A DNA stretch of 64,000 nucleotides from positions 310,001-374,000 of the forward strand of contig SCQP01000001.1 of NCBI GenBank assembly GCA_004299485.1, written 5' to 3'. Position numbers and translations under genes: made by a program. A model generated the notes under the pieces. It was not told the origin of the DNA and ran no database searches. It saw only the letters and a list, made by a program, of their open reading frames with translations. This stretch comes from Acidobacteriota bacterium. Lineage in GTDB: Bacteria > Acidobacteriota > Terriglobia > Terriglobales > SCQP01. Below, piece after piece: positions 7,807-14,995 of the stretch. Position 1 is the first letter of the stretch. Every line of letters starts with the position of its first letter.

Positions 7807-8076
7807 CTAGCGGCGGCAGTGGCGACAGCCTTGGGAGATGGGGGCGCCGCAGAAGCCGCAGAAGTGACCGGAGGCGGCGCCGGCGGCGGCGGGGATGACG
7901 ACGACGCGCGGGGCGGCGGGTTCGTCGGCGAGGGCCCAGAGGAGAGAGGCGATCCAGCCGATGACGGTCCAGGCGAGGAGCGCGTCGAGCAGGAAGATGG
8001 CGGTGAAGTTGCGCTTGTTGTGCGCCAGGATGGCGGGCAGGAAATAGAGGAAGGCCAATACGCAGAACGTAAGCAT
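7807..8076 (-). CDS. Superinfection-immunity-like small membrane protein with zinc-ribbon tail
   Basis: 89 residues. Two membrane segments (about residues 2-18 and 26-50, with FLPAILAHNKRN between) match the Imm_superinfect layout known from phage T4 Imm-like proteins that are widespread in bacteria. The C-terminus adds a C-x-x-C ... C-x-x-C zinc-ribbon (CGFCGAPISQGCRHC). It lies convergent to the broken nucleotidyltransferase gene. A role in blocking phage DNA entry is only a family-based suggestion; many chromosomal members have unknown roles. Confidence 0.65.
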   Translation of the reverse strand: MLTFCVLAFLYFLPAILAHNKRNFTAIFLLDALLAWTVIGWIASLLWALADEPAAPRVVVIPAAAGAASGHFCGFCGAPISQGCRHCRR

Positions 8077-8154
8077 TCGGGTCGCTCGCTCAGGTTAAGG
8101 ATACGCCGGTGGTGGCGGAAAAGTTCCCGGGGGCTGCTATTCTGAAGTTTCGCC

Positions 8155-9201
8155 ATGTCCAACACCATGCGTGCCCTTGTGAAGCCCCGCGCTGCGGCGG
8201 GGGCTGAGCTGCAAACCGTTCCGGTGCCGGAGATTGGGCCGCGCGAGGTGCTGGTGCGGGTGCATACGGCCTCGATCTGCGGAACCGACCTGCACATTTA
8301 TGAATGGGACGAGTGGGCGGCGAACCGGATTCATCCGCCGTTGACGTTCGGGCATGAGTTTTGCGGGTATATCGAGCGGGTGGGCGCGGAGGTCGAGGGC
8401 CTCAAAGCGGGGCAGTACGTATCGGCCGACATGCACGTGTTTTGCGGGCATTGCTTTCAGTGCCGGAGCGGGCAGGCGCATATCTGCCAGTTCGTGAAGA
8501 TTCTGGGCGTGGATGGGCCGGGATGCTTTGCCGAATACGTGAAGATTCCGGCGGCCAATATTGTGCCGCTGAAAGCGGAGATTACGACCGACTACGGGGC
8601 GATTCTCGACCCGCTGGGCAACGCCGTGCATACGGTGCTGGCGGGGGAAACCGCGGGACGGAGCGTGGCGATTGTGGGCTGCGGGCCGATCGGGCTGATG
8701 GCGATTGCGGTGGCGCGGGCGGCGGGCGCGGGGCCGGTCTTTGCGCTCGAAGTCAATCCCTTCCGGCGCGAACTGGCCAAGCAGATGCAGGCGGATTTCG
8801 TGCTGGATCCGGCGAAGGACGATGTGCTGAAAACCGTGCGGGAGCATGTGCAGGCCGAGGGTGTGGATGCGGCGCTGGAGTTCAGCGGGCATCCGGACGG
8901 GATTCACATGGCGCTGAAGCTGGTGCGGGCGGGCGGACGGTTGAGCCTGCTGGGCATTACCCACAAACCGGTTGAGATTGATCTGAACCACGACATTATT
9001 TTTAAGGGGCTCACGGTGCAGGGCATCAATGGGCGCAGGCTATTCGACACCTGGTACCAGATGATCGGGCTGCTGGCGGCGAAGCGGCTGCCGCTCGAGC
9101 CGCTGTTCACGACGCGGCTGCCGCTGAGCCAGTTCAAGGATGGGTTTGAGCGGCTGCGCCAGGGCAAGGCGGCTAAAATTTTGCTCGATCCGCAGGCGTA
9201 A
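8155..9201 (+). CDS. tdh: L-threonine 3-dehydrogenase
   Basis: 348 residues, a zinc-dependent medium-chain dehydrogenase. The catalytic zinc ligands are visible at CGTDLHIYEWDEW (Cys ~42) and GHEFCG, and the structural zinc at CGHCFQCRSGQAHIC. The Rossmann motif is GCGPIGLMA. The segment after CGTD is typical of threonine dehydrogenases. It oxidises threonine to 2-amino-3-ketobutyrate with NAD+. The next gene, 23 bases downstream, is the CoA ligase that uses this product, which supports the assignment. A TATTCT hexamer ends 11 bases before the ATG. Confidence 0.93.
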   Translation: MSNTMRALVKPRAAAGAELQTVPVPEIGPREVLVRVHTASICGTDLHIYEWDEWAANRIHPPLTFGHEFCGYIERVGAEVEGLKAGQYVSADMHVFCGHCFQCRSGQAHICQFVKILGVDGPGCFAEYVKIPAANIVPLKAEITTDYGAILDPLGNAVHTVLAGETAGRSVAIVGCGPIGLMAIAVARAAGAGPVFALEVNPFRRELAKQMQADFVLDPAKDDVLKTVREHVQAEGVDAALEFSGHPDGIHMALKLVRAGGRLSLLGITHKPVEIDLNHDIIFKGLTVQGINGRRLFDTWYQMIGLLAAKRLPLEPLFTTRLPLSQFKDGFERLRQGKAAKILLDPQA

Positions 9202-9224
9202 TTTTCTCGAGGGAGGGTAGGTTT

Positions 9225-10409
9225 ATGGCGCGTCCACAACTGAAATATCTGGCTGACGAACTGCAGCAGTTGGAGCAGAAGGGGCTGCGGTTCAAGCTCC
9301 GGGTGCTGTCGGGCGAACAGCTTCCGGTGGCAACGTTTGACGGCAAGCGCGTCATTAACCTGAGCTCGAACAACTACCTGGGGCTGTGCACGCACCCGAA
9401 GCTGCGCGCGGCGGCGCTCCAGGCAACGGAAAAGCTGGGGGTGGGGTCGGGTGCGGTGCGGACCATCAGCGGGACGATGGACATCCACATGGAGCTGGAG
9501 CGGTATATCGCCCAGTTCAAGCACACCGAAGCCTCGGTGGTGTTTCAGAGCGGGTTCACGGCCAACGCGGGGACGGTGGGCGCGCTCATGGGGCGCAACG
9601 ATTTCATCGTGAGCGATGAGCTGAACCACGCCAGCATTATTGATGGCGCGCGGCTGTCGCGGGCGACGATCAAGGTGTTTCCCCATAAAGATGTGAACGC
9701 GGCCGAAGCGATTCTGAAAGAACTGGCGCCGCAGCCGGGGCGGAAGCTGCTGATCACCGACGGGGTGTTCAGCATGGACGGCGACATTGCGCCGCTGCCG
9801 GACCTGTGCACGGTGGCGGAGAAATACGGCGCGGTGATGATGGTCGATGATGCGCATGCCTCGGGGGTGCTGGGCAAGAACGGGCGCGGGACGGTGGATC
9901 ACTTTGGGGTGCATGGACGGGTCGATGTACAGGTGGGAACGCTGTCGAAGGCGATCGGGTCGCTGGGAGGGTATGTGGCTGGGACGAATGATCTGATCGA
10001 GTTTCTGCACCTGCGCGGGCGGCCGTTTCTGTTCTCGACGTCGCATCCGCCGTCGGTGGCGGCAAGCTGCCTGGCGGCATTTCAGGTGCTCGAGGCCGAA
10101 CCGGAGCGGATACAGAAGATGTGGGACAACACCAAGTTTTTCAAAGCTGGGCTGACCAAGCTGGGCTTCGATACGGGCGCGAGCGAGACGCCGATTACGC
10201 CCATCATGATCGGGGACGGGCGCAAAGCGATGGAGTTTTCGCGGGCGCTGTTCCAGAACGGGCTGTTTGTGACCGGCCTTGCGTTTCCGACCGTGCCGGA
10301 AGGGAAAGCGCGGCTGCGGACGATTGTGACGGCGACGCATACGGAGGCGGAACTCGCGGAGGCGTTGGGGATACTGGAAAAGGTTGGGAAGGCGCAGGGA
10401 CTGATATAG
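9225..10409 (+). CDS. kbl: Glycine C-acetyltransferase (2-amino-3-ketobutyrate CoA ligase)
   Basis: 394 residues, a class II alpha-oxoamine synthase. Visible are the substrate-loop block NLSSNNYLGLCTHP, the DDAHASG aspartate region and the PLP lysine in GTLSKAIGSLGGY (Lys ~242). It cleaves 2-amino-3-ketobutyrate with CoA to glycine and acetyl-CoA and so completes threonine catabolism with the upstream tdh. A GGGAGGGTAGG ribosome-binding site precedes the ATG. Family paralogues (serine palmitoyltransferase, BioF) are less likely given the tdh partner. Confidence 0.93.
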   Translation: MARPQLKYLADELQQLEQKGLRFKLRVLSGEQLPVATFDGKRVINLSSNNYLGLCTHPKLRAAALQATEKLGVGSGAVRTISGTMDIHMELERYIAQFKHTEASVVFQSGFTANAGTVGALMGRNDFIVSDELNHASIIDGARLSRATIKVFPHKDVNAAEAILKELAPQPGRKLLITDGVFSMDGDIAPLPDLCTVAEKYGAVMMVDDAHASGVLGKNGRGTVDHFGVHGRVDVQVGTLSKAIGSLGGYVAGTNDLIEFLHLRGRPFLFSTSHPPSVAASCLAAFQVLEAEPERIQKMWDNTKFFKAGLTKLGFDTGASETPITPIMIGDGRKAMEFSRALFQNGLFVTGLAFPTVPEGKARLRTIVTATHTEAELAEALGILEKVGKAQGLI

Positions 10410-10418
10410 CGAATGGCT

Positions 10419-10500
10419 ATCAGCGATCAGCGGTCAGCGGTCAGCTAGGCACCGCACCCGCGGGCGAATCGGAGCGGCTGATGGCTGATGGCTGATGCTG
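10419..10500. repeat. Short-word inverted-arm repeat between kbl and ccdA
   Basis: The left arm repeats the word CAGCG(A/G)T / CAGCGGT, the right arm repeats GGCTGAT three times, and a GC-rich core lies between. The arms are roughly complementary. The same design (short-word arms plus GC-rich core) recurs at 39850-39923 and 49232-49343. The rest of the 134-base gap to ccdA shows no gene. Confidence 0.75.
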
Positions 10501-10543
10501 AAACGGTGTATCGTTTGCCGGAGATGGCAATCTAAAATAAGGA

Positions 10544-11356
10544 ATGCAAGCCGCCGCCAACGCCAGTGTCGTGTACGCCTTTGCCGCAGGGCTGCTTTCC
10601 TTTCTGTCCCCGTGCGTGCTGCCGCTGGTGCCGGGGTATGTTTCGCTGCTCTCCGGCGGGATTACACAGAACTTGCCCGGAGAGGGGCAGGCGGCACCAC
10701 AACCGGGCGGCGGAGGGGTGGCAGTGGCCACTTCCACGGAGGCCGGCAGCCGAGTTGCCGTGCGGCACGCCCGCGGCGTGCTGATCGCCAACTCGATTTT
10801 CTTCATTCTCGGATTTTCGCTGGTGTTTATTGCCCTGGGGGCAACGGCAACCTCGGTGGGGCAGGCGCTGCGGACACATCAGGAGCTGTTCAGCGAGATT
10901 GGCGGCATTATCGTCATTCTGTTTGGGCTGCACCTTCTGGGCGTGGTGCGGATCAGCGCACTCTACGGGGACAAAAGGGTACACAAGAAGATCAGTGTCA
11001 GCAGCGGACTGGGCGCTTTTGTGGTCGGCTTTACGTTCGCCTTCGGCTGGACGCCGTGCATTGGGCCGATGCTGGCGACGATTCTGCTGCTGGCGGCGAA
11101 TGTGGGAACGGTCAGCCACGGGATTTTTCTGCTGGCGGTGTACTCGGCGGGACTGGCGGTGCCATTTCTGCTGACGACGCTGGCGATTGACCGATTTGCT
11201 ACGTTCTATAAGGGATTCCGGCAGCACTTGGGAACCGTGGAGCGGATTTCGGGCGTGCTGCTGCTGCTGATTGGCGCCCTGCTGCTGACGCACCGGTTCA
11301 CCATGATTTCCGGTTACTTGGCGCAAATCCCGTTTTTCAATAAGCTAATGCTGTAG
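10544..11356 (+). CDS. ccdA: Cytochrome c biogenesis / thiol transport membrane protein (CcdA/DsbD transmembrane family)
   Basis: 270 residues with about six membrane segments. Signature blocks are FAAGLLSFLSPCVLPLVPGY and GFTFAFGWTPCIGPMLATIL, each with the redox cysteine (SPC and TPC). It carries electrons from cytoplasmic thioredoxin across the membrane to periplasmic thiol proteins. The next two genes encode a TlpA-like thioredoxin and a DsbD N-terminal-like domain, which together cover the three functions of a DsbD protein split over three genes. The loop between helices 1 and 2 is long and glycine-rich. Confidence 0.88.
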   Translation: MQAAANASVVYAFAAGLLSFLSPCVLPLVPGYVSLLSGGITQNLPGEGQAAPQPGGGGVAVATSTEAGSRVAVRHARGVLIANSIFFILGFSLVFIALGATATSVGQALRTHQELFSEIGGIIVILFGLHLLGVVRISALYGDKRVHKKISVSSGLGAFVVGFTFAFGWTPCIGPMLATILLLAANVGTVSHGIFLLAVYSAGLAVPFLLTTLAIDRFATFYKGFRQHLGTVERISGVLLLLIGALLLTHRFTMISGYLAQIPFFNKLML

Positions 11357-11366
11357 GAGGAGCCGC

Positions 11367-11966
11367 GTGCCCGAGCCGACACCACAAACTACCCCGAACC
11401 GAAAATCCAGCGCGTGGAATTGGGTCATTATCGGGATCATCATCATTGGCGGACTGGTATACCTCGCCTTCAGCCATGAGAAGACCATGGCCAACCAGCC
11501 GGTCGCCGAGGCCAACGGCTCGCCGGCGAACGCAATTCTGGAAACGGGCAATCCGGTTGGCCGCACAGCGCCGGACTGGACACTACCGACTCCAAGTGGC
11601 AAGACGCTGAACCTGGCGCAATTTGCGGGGCATCCGGTGGTGCTCGATTTCTGGGCGACCTGGTGCGGACCGTGCAATGTCGAGCGGCCCTGGTGGGAGC
11701 AGTTGCAGAAACAGTACGCCGGGCAGGGGCTGGTGATCATCGGCATTTCCGAAGACAGCTCGATCAACGACGTCAGCAACTTTCTGGCGAAGCACCCGAC
11801 GAACTACCGGATGGTCTGGGACAATCAGTCGCTGCAGGCCACGTACGGTGTGCCATTCGGGCTGCCGACGACATTATTTATCAATAAAGAGGGCAAGATC
11901 ACACAGCGGGTGACGGGCCTCGAAGGCTTGGCAGAACTGGATAAGGCGATCCGTGGAATCCTGTAA
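11367..11966 (+). CDS. TlpA/ResA-type membrane-anchored thioredoxin
   Basis: 199 residues: an N-terminal membrane anchor (WVIIGIIIIGGLVYLAF), then an AhpC/TSA-like thioredoxin domain with WATWCGPCNVE (active-site WCGPC) and the cis-proline loop GLPTTLFI. It is anchored on the outside of the membrane and would pass electrons from CcdA to apocytochrome c or other thiols. It starts at GTG with AGGAGG just upstream, overlapping the end of ccdA. It ends overlapping the next gene by 14 bases, so the three genes form one unit. Confidence 0.87.
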   Translation: MPEPTPQTTPNRKSSAWNWVIIGIIIIGGLVYLAFSHEKTMANQPVAEANGSPANAILETGNPVGRTAPDWTLPTPSGKTLNLAQFAGHPVVLDFWATWCGPCNVERPWWEQLQKQYAGQGLVIIGISEDSSINDVSNFLAKHPTNYRMVWDNQSLQATYGVPFGLPTTLFINKEGKITQRVTGLEGLAELDKAIRGIL

Positions 11967-12459
11967 AAGAAGCTTACAGCTTACAGCTTGCAGCTTACAG
12001 CTTAAGGCTCTGGGGGTGGTGCTGCTCTTTGGGATTGGCGCGCTGGCGCTTGCGCAAAACCCGGGGGTGGCGAAGATTGCGGCGCCAGTGGGGGTGCAGG
12101 CGCAGGCGCATAGTACCGCTACGGCGGATTTCAAGATTGCGGTTCAGCCGGGGTTTCATATTCAGTCGAATCATCCCAAGCTGGACTATCTCATTCCGTC
12201 GAGGATTTCGTTGACAGCGGCGGATGGGGTGTCGGTGGCCAAGGTCAACTGGCCTGAGGCGAAGGCGCATACCTTTAGCTTTGCGCCGGGACAGCCGCTG
12301 AATGTATTTGAGGGCACGTTCACTGTACCGGTCATTTTGAAGACGGGAGCGGCGGGGAACGCTCTGCTGCACGGGACGTTCCGCTACCAGGCGTGTAATG
12401 ACCAGCTTTGCAAGCCACCAGTGACGGTGCCTTTTACGCTCGCCGTTCACGTACACTAA
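11953..12459 (+). CDS. DsbD N-terminal-domain-like secreted protein
   Basis: 168 residues. The conserved part resembles the periplasmic alpha domain of DsbD: FKIAVQPGFHIQSNHP near residue 60, KTHxF-like AKAHTFSFAPGQPLNVFEG, and the cysteine pair YQACNDQLCKPP near the C-terminus. A signal peptide (ALGVVLLFGIGALALAQ) is preceded by about 17 residues translated from a short-word repeat (ACAGCTT repeated). It starts at GTG inside the end of the thioredoxin gene. It probably exchanges electrons with the two upstream proteins. Confidence 0.75.
   Translation: MESCKRSLQLTACSLQLKALGVVLLFGIGALALAQNPGVAKIAAPVGVQAQAHSTATADFKIAVQPGFHIQSNHPKLDYLIPSRISLTAADGVSVAKVNWPEAKAHTFSFAPGQPLNVFEGTFTVPVILKTGAAGNALLHGTFRYQACNDQLCKPPVTVPFTLAVHVH
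11971..12005 (+). repeat. AGCTTAC short tandem word repeat inside a coding start
   Basis: Four to five near-perfect copies of AGCTTAC/AGCTTGC. It is translated as part of the N-terminus of the DsbD-like protein, ahead of the hydrophobic signal core. Confidence 0.8.
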
Positions 12460-12465
12460 GACCGC

Positions 12466-13299
12466 ATGCAGCGGGTTCTGATTATCGGCACCGGGCTGAT
12501 CGGCGCCTCGGTGGGCCTGGCGCTGCGCGCGGCGGGCTTTCAAGGCGACATTGCCGGGTGGGACCGGAATCCAGCAGAAGCGGAGACCGCGCTGCGATTG
12601 CAGGCGGTCGATGCCGTCGCAGCGGAACCGGTGGCGGCGGCCAAGGCCAGCGATGTGATTGTATTGGCGACGCCGGTGCTGGCGATTCTGGAATGGATGC
12701 TGCGGCTGGGGCCGGAACTGCGCGAAGGCCAGCTTGTGACGGATGTGGGCAGCACCAAACAACAGATTTGCGCCTGCGCGGTGGCAAACTACAACCGGCC
12801 GGGACGGGCGGAATTTTTGCCGGGGCATCCGATGGCGGGCAAGGAAACGTTCGGAGCCGCGGTGGCCGAAGCTGGACTGTTTCAGGGCGCGATGTGGCTT
12901 TTTACTCCGCTGGGAGATGCAGGCGGGGAATGGCGAAGCTGGGTGGCAAAGTTTGGCTGCCGGACGCTTGATCTCAAGCCGGGGCGGCACGATGAACTGG
13001 TGGCGTGGGCGAGCCATTTGCCACAGTTTCTGGCAACGGCGCTGACGGCGGCACTGGAGGACGAGTTTGGAGCGTCGCAGGATCTGCGTGCCGTAGGTGG
13101 ACGGGCGATGCGAGAGATGACGCGGCTGGGCGCGAGCCCGTACTCGATGTGGCGCGACATCGCGGAGACCAATATCAAGCCCATAGCAGCGACACTGCAA
13201 GCGATGGAAAAACGGCTGGCGCAGGTCCGCAAACAGCTGGCGAAAGCATCACTGCGCGACGAGTTCGACCGGGCGAATCGCTTTCGCGGACGCTTTTAA
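12466..13299 (+). CDS. tyrA: Prephenate/arogenate dehydrogenase
   Basis: 277 residues. An N-terminal Rossmann fold (IIGTGLIGASVGLALRAAG) binds NAD(P). TDVGSTK and FLPGHPMAGKE are hallmark TyrA motifs, the latter including the catalytic histidine region, and the helical C-terminal dimer domain follows (HDELVAWASHLPQFLA). It makes 4-hydroxyphenylpyruvate or tyrosine from prephenate or arogenate. It lacks ACT and chorismate mutase domains. It is six bases from the upstream gene but has its own TACACT hexamer ending 8 bases before the ATG. Confidence 0.92.
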   Translation: MQRVLIIGTGLIGASVGLALRAAGFQGDIAGWDRNPAEAETALRLQAVDAVAAEPVAAAKASDVIVLATPVLAILEWMLRLGPELREGQLVTDVGSTKQQICACAVANYNRPGRAEFLPGHPMAGKETFGAAVAEAGLFQGAMWLFTPLGDAGGEWRSWVAKFGCRTLDLKPGRHDELVAWASHLPQFLATALTAALEDEFGASQDLRAVGGRAMREMTRLGASPYSMWRDIAETNIKPIAATLQAMEKRLAQVRKQLAKASLRDEFDRANRFRGRF

Positions 13300-13300
13300 A

Positions 13301-13717
13301 TCAGGCGTCGCGGGGCCAGAGGCGGGGGTTGCCTTTCAACTGCACGGCGGCGAAATGGCGGAGGTCGAGGGTGACGATGGCGGTGGCGTGGAGACGCTCG
13401 GCGGTGGCCATTACCAGGGCATCGACCAGGCCCAGGCCCAGATCCGCGTAACGGAGATTCAGCGCGATGGCCGCAGCCAAGTCCGATTGATCGTTCCAGG
13501 CGACCGTATACGTACCCTGGGCCAGGTCGTCGAGCCAGGCTGCCTGAACCGAGGCGGCCAGTCGCACGCTGATGAGGTAATCGACTTCGGGCAAAATGGC
13601 CGACGGCAACAGCCAGTGTTCGCCGGTTCGCTTGTAAAGCGCGCGCAAACGCCTGTGCTCGATTTCACTCCGGTCCAGGAGTGTGATCATCACGCTGGAA
13701 TCGGCGATAACGATCAC
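13301..13717 (-). CDS. PIN-domain toxin (VapC-like)
   Basis: 138 residues, one PIN domain. Acidic active-site residues are seen at IADSSVMI (Asp), LPEVDYLI (Glu), GLGLVDALVMA (Asp) and VTLDLRHF (Asp). PIN toxins cleave RNA. It starts at GTG overlapping the TGA of the antitoxin gene (GTGA), so translation is coupled. A longer frame starting at 13804 overlaps the antitoxin and has no PIN character. Confidence 0.85.
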   Translation of the reverse strand: MIVIADSSVMITLLDRSEIEHRRLRALYKRTGEHWLLPSAILPEVDYLISVRLAASVQAAWLDDLAQGTYTVAWNDQSDLAAAIALNLRYADLGLGLVDALVMATAERLHATAIVTLDLRHFAAVQLKGNPRLWPRDA

Positions 13718-13944
13718 TCCTCGCCAAAGCCTTCGAGATAACCCTCGTCGTGGGTGCCCAAGTCCGGGAGGCCGCTGTGGCCGGCGCCGATGCTTTTCGG
13801 CCAAGGCCGCTTCTGGCCGTGCTGGCGGACGTAGTCGGAAATAGCGGTACGGATCAGGGCCGCCGGGGCCAAGCGACGTTCGCGGGCCAATCGCTTCAGG
13901 TGCAGGTAATCGCCCTCGTCCAGGTAAACTGTCGTTCGCGTCAT
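13714..13944 (-). CDS. Ribbon-helix-helix antitoxin (VapB-like)
   Basis: 76 residues starting MTRTTVYLDEGDYLHLKRLA. This is a short strand followed by two helices (RRLAPAALIRTAISDYVRQ), characteristic of CopG/ribbon-helix-helix antitoxins. The C-terminal tail (HDEGYLEGFGEE) would wrap the toxin. It is co-transcribed with and overlaps the PIN toxin, and it likely represses its own promoter. Only 10 bases separate it from the TPR gene upstream on the same strand. Confidence 0.82.
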   Translation of the reverse strand: MTRTTVYLDEGDYLHLKRLARERRLAPAALIRTAISDYVRQHGQKRPWPKSIGAGHSGLPDLGTHDEGYLEGFGEE

Positions 13945-13954
13945 GACATATATG

Positions 13955-14869
13955 CTAGCATACGTTCTTCGACTCGACGAGCTGGAGGGCGTCGCGAGCG
14001 AGGGCCTGCTTGAGCTGGGCGCGGGCGTGTTGGGCCCAGGGGCTGGAGCGGTCGAGGCCGAGGTATTCGCGCCAGTGGGGTACGGCGCGGCGGGGCTGGC
14101 CGAGGCGCTGGTAGGCGAGGGCGAGGTTGTAGTGGGCGTCGGCGTAGGCAGGTACGAGCTGGACAGCGGTGAGATAGGCGGCGATGGCATCGGGAAGATG
14201 GCCGGTTTCGTCGAGCACATTGCCGAGGTTGAAGTGGCCGAGAGCATAGGTGGGGTCGAGATCGAGGGCCTTGCGGTAGCACTGCTCGGCGGCGGCAAAA
14301 TCCTTCTGATGGTAGCGCAGCGTGCCGAGATTGATGTAGGCACTGAGAAAACCGTGATCTAACAGGAGACAGTGCTCGTAGGCGGCGGCGGCCTGGTCGC
14401 GCAGCTCGGGATCACCCTCGAGCGAGAGGCCGAAGGCGAACCACTGCTCGGCCTCCTCGCGCTTGCGCTCGGCGCGCGCCTGTTTGGCGTCGGTGGAAGC
14501 ACGCACGGGCGCGGGCGGCTCACCGCCGATCTCGAAAGGCAAGCGGAGCTGGCCGCTGAGGGCATCCATATAGACGCCGGCATAGCGCAGCTCGACGCGA
14601 CCGGCGAAGACGCCCAGGCGGGCGTTGCTGGAAGGATCCTCGGCCAGTGCCGGCTCGCGCTCGCTGGCGGCGCGCAGGCTGGTGGCCACCACGCCGGAGC
14701 GAATGTTTGCCGAATCATACTGGCGCAGGGCACGGGCGCGGAGCAGGTCCTGCCACTCGTAGCGGTCGCGGCGGGGGAACAGGCCATTGTGCTCCCAGCG
14801 GGCAAGCTGGCGCGGGCGCAAGTGCAACATGCGCAGCAGATCGCGGCGGGAATAGAAGAGGCGTTGCAT
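13955..14869 (-). CDS. HTH (MerR-like) plus tetratricopeptide-repeat protein
   Basis: 304 residues. The N-terminus (YSRRDLLRMLHLRPRQLARW, then WEHNGLFP) looks like a MerR-type winged helix-turn-helix. A middle region without known motifs contains PFEIGG. The C-terminal half has at least three TPR units (HGFLSAYINLGTLRYHQKDF, YALGHFNLGNVLDETGHLPD, YADAHYNLALAYQRLGQ). This HTH-TPR combination suggests a regulator with a protein-binding sensor. Target genes are unknown. Confidence 0.7.
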   Translation of the reverse strand: MQRLFYSRRDLLRMLHLRPRQLARWEHNGLFPRRDRYEWQDLLRARALRQYDSANIRSGVVATSLRAASEREPALAEDPSSNARLGVFAGRVELRYAGVYMDALSGQLRLPFEIGGEPPAPVRASTDAKQARAERKREEAEQWFAFGLSLEGDPELRDQAAAAYEHCLLLDHGFLSAYINLGTLRYHQKDFAAAEQCYRKALDLDPTYALGHFNLGNVLDETGHLPDAIAAYLTAVQLVPAYADAHYNLALAYQRLGQPRRAVPHWREYLGLDRSSPWAQHARAQLKQALARDALQLVESKNVC

Positions 14870-14872
14870 AAA

Positions 14873-14911
14873 CTCAGCGGAGCAGCGGCTCAGCGGATCA
14901 GCTTATCAGCG
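14873..14911 (-). repeat. Short-word CAGCGG/CAGCTT repeat upstream of the HTH-TPR gene
   Basis: Words such as CTCAGCGG, ATCAGC and TATCAGCG occur several times in this 39-base stretch, the same vocabulary as the repeat at 10419-10500. The remaining bases up to 14995 hold the predicted promoter of the next gene (TATGCTGGATGCG at 14981-14993). Confidence 0.6.
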
Positions 14912-14995
14912 AATCCGCGCGGCGGCGCATCTTTTGAATACCTGAAAACCGCCCGGCTGCGCAAGCGGGGATTTTTCCGCTATGCTGGATGCGCT

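Noticed and set aside
13717-13804. N-terminal extension of the PIN toxin
   Set aside because: It overlaps the antitoxin gene, lacks PIN character, and the GTG in GTGA gives the canonical VADSS-type start.
14372-14995. Long open frame ahead of ggt on the plus strand
   Set aside because: It is the mirror frame of the HTH/TPR gene on the minus strand, a usual effect of high GC content.
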